From: Chalara sp. BL73
Lineage: Eukaryota > Ascomycota > Leotiomycetes > Helotiales
DNA length: 64,000 bases
Direction: 5' to 3'
Assembly: GCA_918026815.1 (NCBI GenBank)
Contig: CAKJVC010000171.1
Span: 372,001-436,000 of the forward strand
Shown here piece after piece: positions 60,296-64,000 of this stretch. Under the pieces are notes generated by a model, which was given only the letters and a program-made list of their open reading frames with translations, searched no databases and was not told where the DNA came from. How positions within the stretch are numbered: the first letter of the stretch is position 1; every line of letters starts with the position of its first letter. Both the position numbers and the translations under genes were made by a program.

Positions 60296-62005
60296 ATGGC
60301 TTCAGCACAAACCCCGCTGCTTGCCAATGACAGCGCATCTATTAATTCAACCATCTCTACCACATCCTCAGTTTCACAACGCAAAAGGCGGGACATAACC
60401 AGATATGTTGCCTTCTCTTCCGCTATACTGTCTTGCTTGTGTGCCGGATCTATCACTGCCTTCTCTCTCTATGGCCATCTCTTCCAGGAGCGACTACATT
60501 ACACGCAGCTCCAAGTCAATACAGTAAGCATAGCGGCGGAACTTGCTCTATACCTACCTGTTCCTCTCTTTGGATACCTCTGCGACAGAGTCGGGCCTGC
60601 ACCATTATCATTTATTTCTGCCATACTATTCGGGCTTGGGTACTTCCTTGCCGCGTTTACATACCAAAGCGGAGCTAAGGACATCCAAGGATACACAATA
60701 GAAAGAGGCTGGCCATTATGGGTAATGGTTTTGGCATTTGTGATTATAGGGTTCGGGACTACATGCATGTATCTTAGTGCAGTCACGACGTGCGCGAAGA
60801 ATTTTGGTAAGGGGAAATATAGAGGGTTGGCTCTGGCGTGCCCTATTGCGGCTTTTGGGTTGAGCGGCATGTGGCAAAGTCAATTAGGAGAGAAGGTGCT
60901 TTACGAGCGCCGGCCTGATAGGAAAAGAGGCGATGTAGATGTGTTTAAGTTCTTTCTGTTCTTGGCTTTTGCCTTGATGACTGTTGGGTTCCTAGGGACC
61001 GTTCTGTTGAAGATTGTTGACGAAGATGAATTAATTGATGAAGCTATCGAGGAACTGGCAAGAAGCGGGCTTCTTGAGGAAGATGACTTCTACCGAAGAG
61101 GTAGCTGGGATCGCCATTATGGGACGCTGGACGGAGCTGAGGATGGCTCTGTGGATGATGACGTCGCTGAAGTCCAACGCCTTGAAGATCTGAAAGCGCA
61201 AGGAGAAGAAGCGCGGAAGACATGGCTGCTGAATGAGGAAACGAGGAGATTCCTGCAAGATCATACGATGTGGTGGCTCGCGGGCGGCTTTTTCTTCGTT
61301 TCTGGTCCTGGTGAAGCTTTCATCACCAACTTAGGGACGATTATTGGAACGCTCTATCCCCAGACCGCTGACCCTTCAGTCATTCCTACCACAGCCGCAA
61401 CACACGTCTCAATCGTGGCTATCACATCTACAGTGGCCCGTATATTGTTTGGAACACTTACTGACCTCCTCGCTCCGCCCTCTCTTGGTCACCATTACCA
61501 GTCAGCCAGTAACTCACTTGCCTCACTGCCACCGCAAAGCCCCAAAACTTCTGTTTCGCGTATCAGCTTTCTCTTATTATCCGCCTTCTTCCTGTTCCTC
61601 GGGCAGGTGCTTCTGGCCTCTGGATTGATACAGAATCACGCTGAGCGGTTCTGGATCGTATCCACGCTTATAGGCTCAGGATACGGAGCTCTATTCAGCC
61701 TCACACCTCTCATCATCACGGTTATATGGGGAGTCGAGAATTTTGGCACCAATTGGGGGATCGTGGCAATGGTTCCTGCGGCCGGTGCTACTGTCTGGGG
61801 CATCGTGTATTCTACTATCTACCAGTGGGGTGCACAGAAGTCGCCTATGAGCCAAGGTGCTGTAGATGATGTTCTCTGCTATGGGAAACAATGTTACGCG
61901 CCTACATTTTGGGCTATGGCTATCAGTGTTGCTATTGGCTCCAGCTTGTGGATATGGGCTTGGAAAGGAACAGGTGGCTGGAGCAAGCGGGGGATTGCTG
62001 TTTAA
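60296..62005 (+). CDS. MCH1: MFS transporter, Mch1-like
   Basis: Single exon, 569 aa, with about twelve hydrophobic segments split into two halves by a charged cytoplasmic loop (about 245-325, including LARSGLLEEDDFYRRGSWDR). The first half begins ITRYVAFSSAILSCLCAGSI and has LCDRVGPAPLSF, the MFS loop 2-3 motif; the second has WWLAGGFFFVSGPGEAFITN and IVAMVPAAGATVWGIVYSTI. Sequence and layout match fungal Mch1 (monocarboxylate-transporter homologue; vacuolar in yeast, substrate uncertain). The N-terminal TPLL motif is dileucine-like and could direct vacuolar sorting (inference). Confidence 0.88.
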   Translation: MASAQTPLLANDSASINSTISTTSSVSQRKRRDITRYVAFSSAILSCLCAGSITAFSLYGHLFQERLHYTQLQVNTVSIAAELALYLPVPLFGYLCDRVGPAPLSFISAILFGLGYFLAAFTYQSGAKDIQGYTIERGWPLWVMVLAFVIIGFGTTCMYLSAVTTCAKNFGKGKYRGLALACPIAAFGLSGMWQSQLGEKVLYERRPDRKRGDVDVFKFFLFLAFALMTVGFLGTVLLKIVDEDELIDEAIEELARSGLLEEDDFYRRGSWDRHYGTLDGAEDGSVDDDVAEVQRLEDLKAQGEEARKTWLLNEETRRFLQDHTMWWLAGGFFFVSGPGEAFITNLGTIIGTLYPQTADPSVIPTTAATHVSIVAITSTVARILFGTLTDLLAPPSLGHHYQSASNSLASLPPQSPKTSVSRISFLLLSAFFLFLGQVLLASGLIQNHAERFWIVSTLIGSGYGALFSLTPLIITVIWGVENFGTNWGIVAMVPAAGATVWGIVYSTIYQWGAQKSPMSQGAVDDVLCYGKQCYAPTFWAMAISVAIGSSLWIWAWKGTGGWSKRGIAV

Positions 62006-62797
62006 TTCCGAAAATTAGTTCCTTCATAAACTTTATGTTGGCTTCGTTTCAACGTGCTGGTGTTTGGATATAGCAGAATTTACATGGAACACTCAATCGA
62101 GATGCCAGGAAAGCATACTATTAGGCCGCAAGCCGCCCTCTTACCTTATGATGGAAGGATCCCTTAGTCCTCTCTGTCAGAACTAAGCTATAAAGGACGA
62201 TATAGAATAGAAACGCAGAAGGAGCGCCCATTGTAGCTAAATAAGGGCATACCACTTTTGGTTAGAACTTAAGGTAGCATATGTATATAGTATCATAGTC
62301 CAGAATAAGGGAGACATTTAAGGTTAGGCATAGTCTTCATTCTAGATCAATAAGTGAGGAAATAGTGCCTCATGGAGTGCTGAATACTCAGACTTTACTA
62401 CTTAGACATGTTATACCAAAAATCTAAGTAGTGAGTTTTAGCCTTGGGCAAGTACCGTGGATCTGGGCGCCTATCAAAGATATCTCCGGGTAACTTGGTC
62501 GTGACAAATATGAAATTTCCCTGGGTCGTGATGCCCCCCGTCGCTTAAATGGCAGAGCCGAAAGAAATGCAAGGACTGCCTGAGAAAATTATCACACTGC
62601 CCTGACGAGCCTCAGTTTCCTTCGCAAGAAGTGAATCGCAAATACCATGGAAAGCTCTTCTAGATCAAGTTATTAGGTTATCTAAAGTGCGACGCGAATT
62701 ACAAAAACGTGCCGCTACCATCATCTACGGCATATTTTGGAGGGGTAGTTATCTGTAACTGAATCTCTAGGACGTGGGGTCACCCCAAAAGTTACGA
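62006..62797. other. Intergenic, TA-rich
   Basis: About 0.8 kb between two plus-strand genes, unusually rich in TA steps at 62090-62440. A 10-bp inverted repeat (ACTACTTAGA / TCTAAGTAGT) at 62397-62406 and 62423-62432 flanks 16 nt. It could be a mutated small repeat; no gene found. Confidence 0.4.
62397..62432. repeat. 10-bp inverted repeat with 16-nt loop
   Basis: Perfect arms ACTACTTAGA and TCTAAGTAGT. It may be a transcription-end hairpin for the MFS gene or a remnant of a small transposon; the sequence alone does not decide. Confidence 0.5.
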
Positions 62798-64000
62798 ATG
62801 GCGCAACATCCTTCAGCAGACGCTGAGTCGTCTTCACCTGTTGACGAGTATATCCCGACATTCTACATTGGCCACCATGAATCTAAACGGCCTCTGCCTG
62901 TCACAGATTTTGCGTTGCGCCTGGCCCAAGATTTTGGAGTACATGCCCCTCTCCCTGTTTAGCAGAATTTCAACAGCTAATACTCGCTAGTATGATATGC
63001 TCACGAGTCCTATCACGAGTCCGAACTTCCATGCTCGAGTGCTAGCTCTTATATCTTCCCATCTTTCCGGGTTGACTGCCATAGAGTCAGGGGAAGGATA
63101 CCATAAGAATAGTATACCTCCAGTGCCTATAATCCCTCCTCTGAATCCCGTGGATACGCCGTTAAGTCCTGGAGATACTGTTTCGCAATTGATTGGATAC
63201 TGTAGTCCATGGATAGACTTGTCTTCTTCAGATCCATTGATTTTGAACATATCACGACAAGTCCTGAATATCGAAATTGCATATGCCTCCTTCTGTGGTG
63301 TGGGAAATGTGATAATACCCGGACCGCGGAGTTACAGCAGTGATACAACAGACAGCGACGGACTCATACAATATGCACGTGCGATCCAAGAGGCACTCAA
63401 TATTGGCAGTTATACTCAGTTCGCAATCCATATCCCTATGTATGGACATGAACAAGGGAAAGATATAACTGGGGATCTTGCACCCTTCGCCCGGAACCCA
63501 CGTCTCTCAGAAAAGACAAAGGAGAATAAGGAGGTTGATCTCTTTGAAACCTGGGATGCGTGGAATGTGATTCGGAGCGTGTGTAAATACAATTCAAGAC
63601 TATCAGTAGGTAAGACACAACCATTATTACAAACTATCCCATCTTTCCCAATATGAAAAGCATGTGTGAAGCATAGTAGAGCTTGATGATAAGAGCCGAG
63701 ACCCCTTCGGAGTACGATTTCAGCCTCTGAAGGTATTATTCCCGCTCGACTTTACGTGTTTATAGAGACGTGGCCAACGCTAATATGTCTATATGTAGCG
63801 CTTGCACTTCCTCGACAGATGCCAACGGAGTCTTTACAGTCTCGATGGTTTGCTGAACCTTTGCGCATGCTGTCCTTTTCAACGTCGACTTTCCTGAAGA
63901 ACAAAGGTGGCCATCCAGTCCTTAGCAAAGCCCATCAGCAGCTGCTGTCCAAATATATGCGTCTAAAACAAACCCCTTGGCTCCTACTAGAAGATGTTGG
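62798..64000 (+). CDS. Protein arginine methyltransferase PRMT5/Skb1, 5' part
   Basis: Partial; runs past the window end. Exons 62798-62938, 62991-63609 and 63799-64000+; introns 52 and 189 nt. Visible sequence is the N-terminal TIM-barrel of the PRMT5/Skb1/Hsl7 family: PTFYIGHHESKRPLPVTDFA, YDMLTSPITSPNFHARVLAL, IAYASFCGVGNVIIPGP, WDAWNVIRSVCKYNSRLSVA, SLQSRWFAEPLRML and LSKYMRLKQTPWLLLED. The methyltransferase domain lies outside. By family it makes symmetric dimethylarginine, often in GRG/RGG tails, and regulates cell cycle and splicing factors. The 189-nt intron was placed by family alignment and reading phase. Confidence 0.9.

Noticed and set aside
1..64000. CRISPR arrays, insertion sequences, prophage, biosynthetic cluster
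   Set aside because: None seen. This is a fungal chromosome; no regular repeats, transposase, backbone synthase or cluster regulator was found.

Overview
The window is nuclear DNA from a filamentous ascomycete (Pezizomycotina). The evidence is dense, mostly single-copy eukaryotic genes; short introns (mostly 45-90 nt) with GT..AG ends and CTAAC/CTNAN-like branch sites; a divergently transcribed pair of ATP-citrate lyase subunit genes; and fungal-specific families (DASH subunit Dad1, GH72 glucanosyltransferase, Rho4, GDE1, Mch1). A Leotiomycetes-type genome is my best guess from overall feel, but the sequence alone does not prove the class. There are no bacterial features, insertion sequences or CRISPR arrays.

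Layout. 0.4-8 kb: a membrane-anchored protein of unknown function, a TRAF-like RING protein, a Syn8-type Qc-SNARE, a small mitochondrial protein and a low-complexity conserved protein. 8-13.5 kb: a gene-poor stretch with pyrimidine-rich tracts, short palindromes and one weak two-exon candidate. 13.5-20 kb: cyclin C (Mediator kinase module), a calcium-regulated mitochondrial ATP-Mg/Pi carrier with four EF-hand positions, and a GPI-anchored GH72 enzyme. 20.8-26.1 kb: acl2 and acl1 share a 1.3 kb promoter, so both halves of cytosolic ATP-citrate lyase (acetyl-CoA supply) can be co-regulated. 26.7-42 kb: DNA polymerase delta subunit 4, an atypical short-chain dehydrogenase, ribosomal protein L26, a secreted intradiol dioxygenase, Dad1, Rho4, a long-chain-base phosphatase, a PPIL3-like cyclophilin and an arrestin-fold protein.

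42.7-54.2 kb is rich in RNA-processing genes: an intron-containing tRNA-Leu(UAG), the tRNA-splicing endonuclease subunit Sen54 beside it, an RNase P/MRP Rpr2/Snm1-type zinc-ribbon protein, and the lariat debranching enzyme Dbr1 divergent from it. Between them lie Zpr1 and an unrecognised protein with an internally duplicated domain of about 85 residues. 55.7-64 kb: a GDE1-type SPX-ankyrin-GDPD phosphodiesterase, an Mch1-like MFS transporter, and the 5' part of the PRMT5/Skb1 arginine methyltransferase, cut by the window end.

I rebuilt exon structures by hand from splice signals and reading phase; each multi-exon model given closes in frame. The most promising undescribed items are the duplicated-domain protein, a stop-free 48-nt intron in the L26 gene, an SDR lacking the catalytic tyrosine, and the pairing of RG-rich tails on Sen54 and Dbr1 with a nearby PRMT5 gene. 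I found no clear multi-gene novel system; the RNA-processing clustering may be chance.
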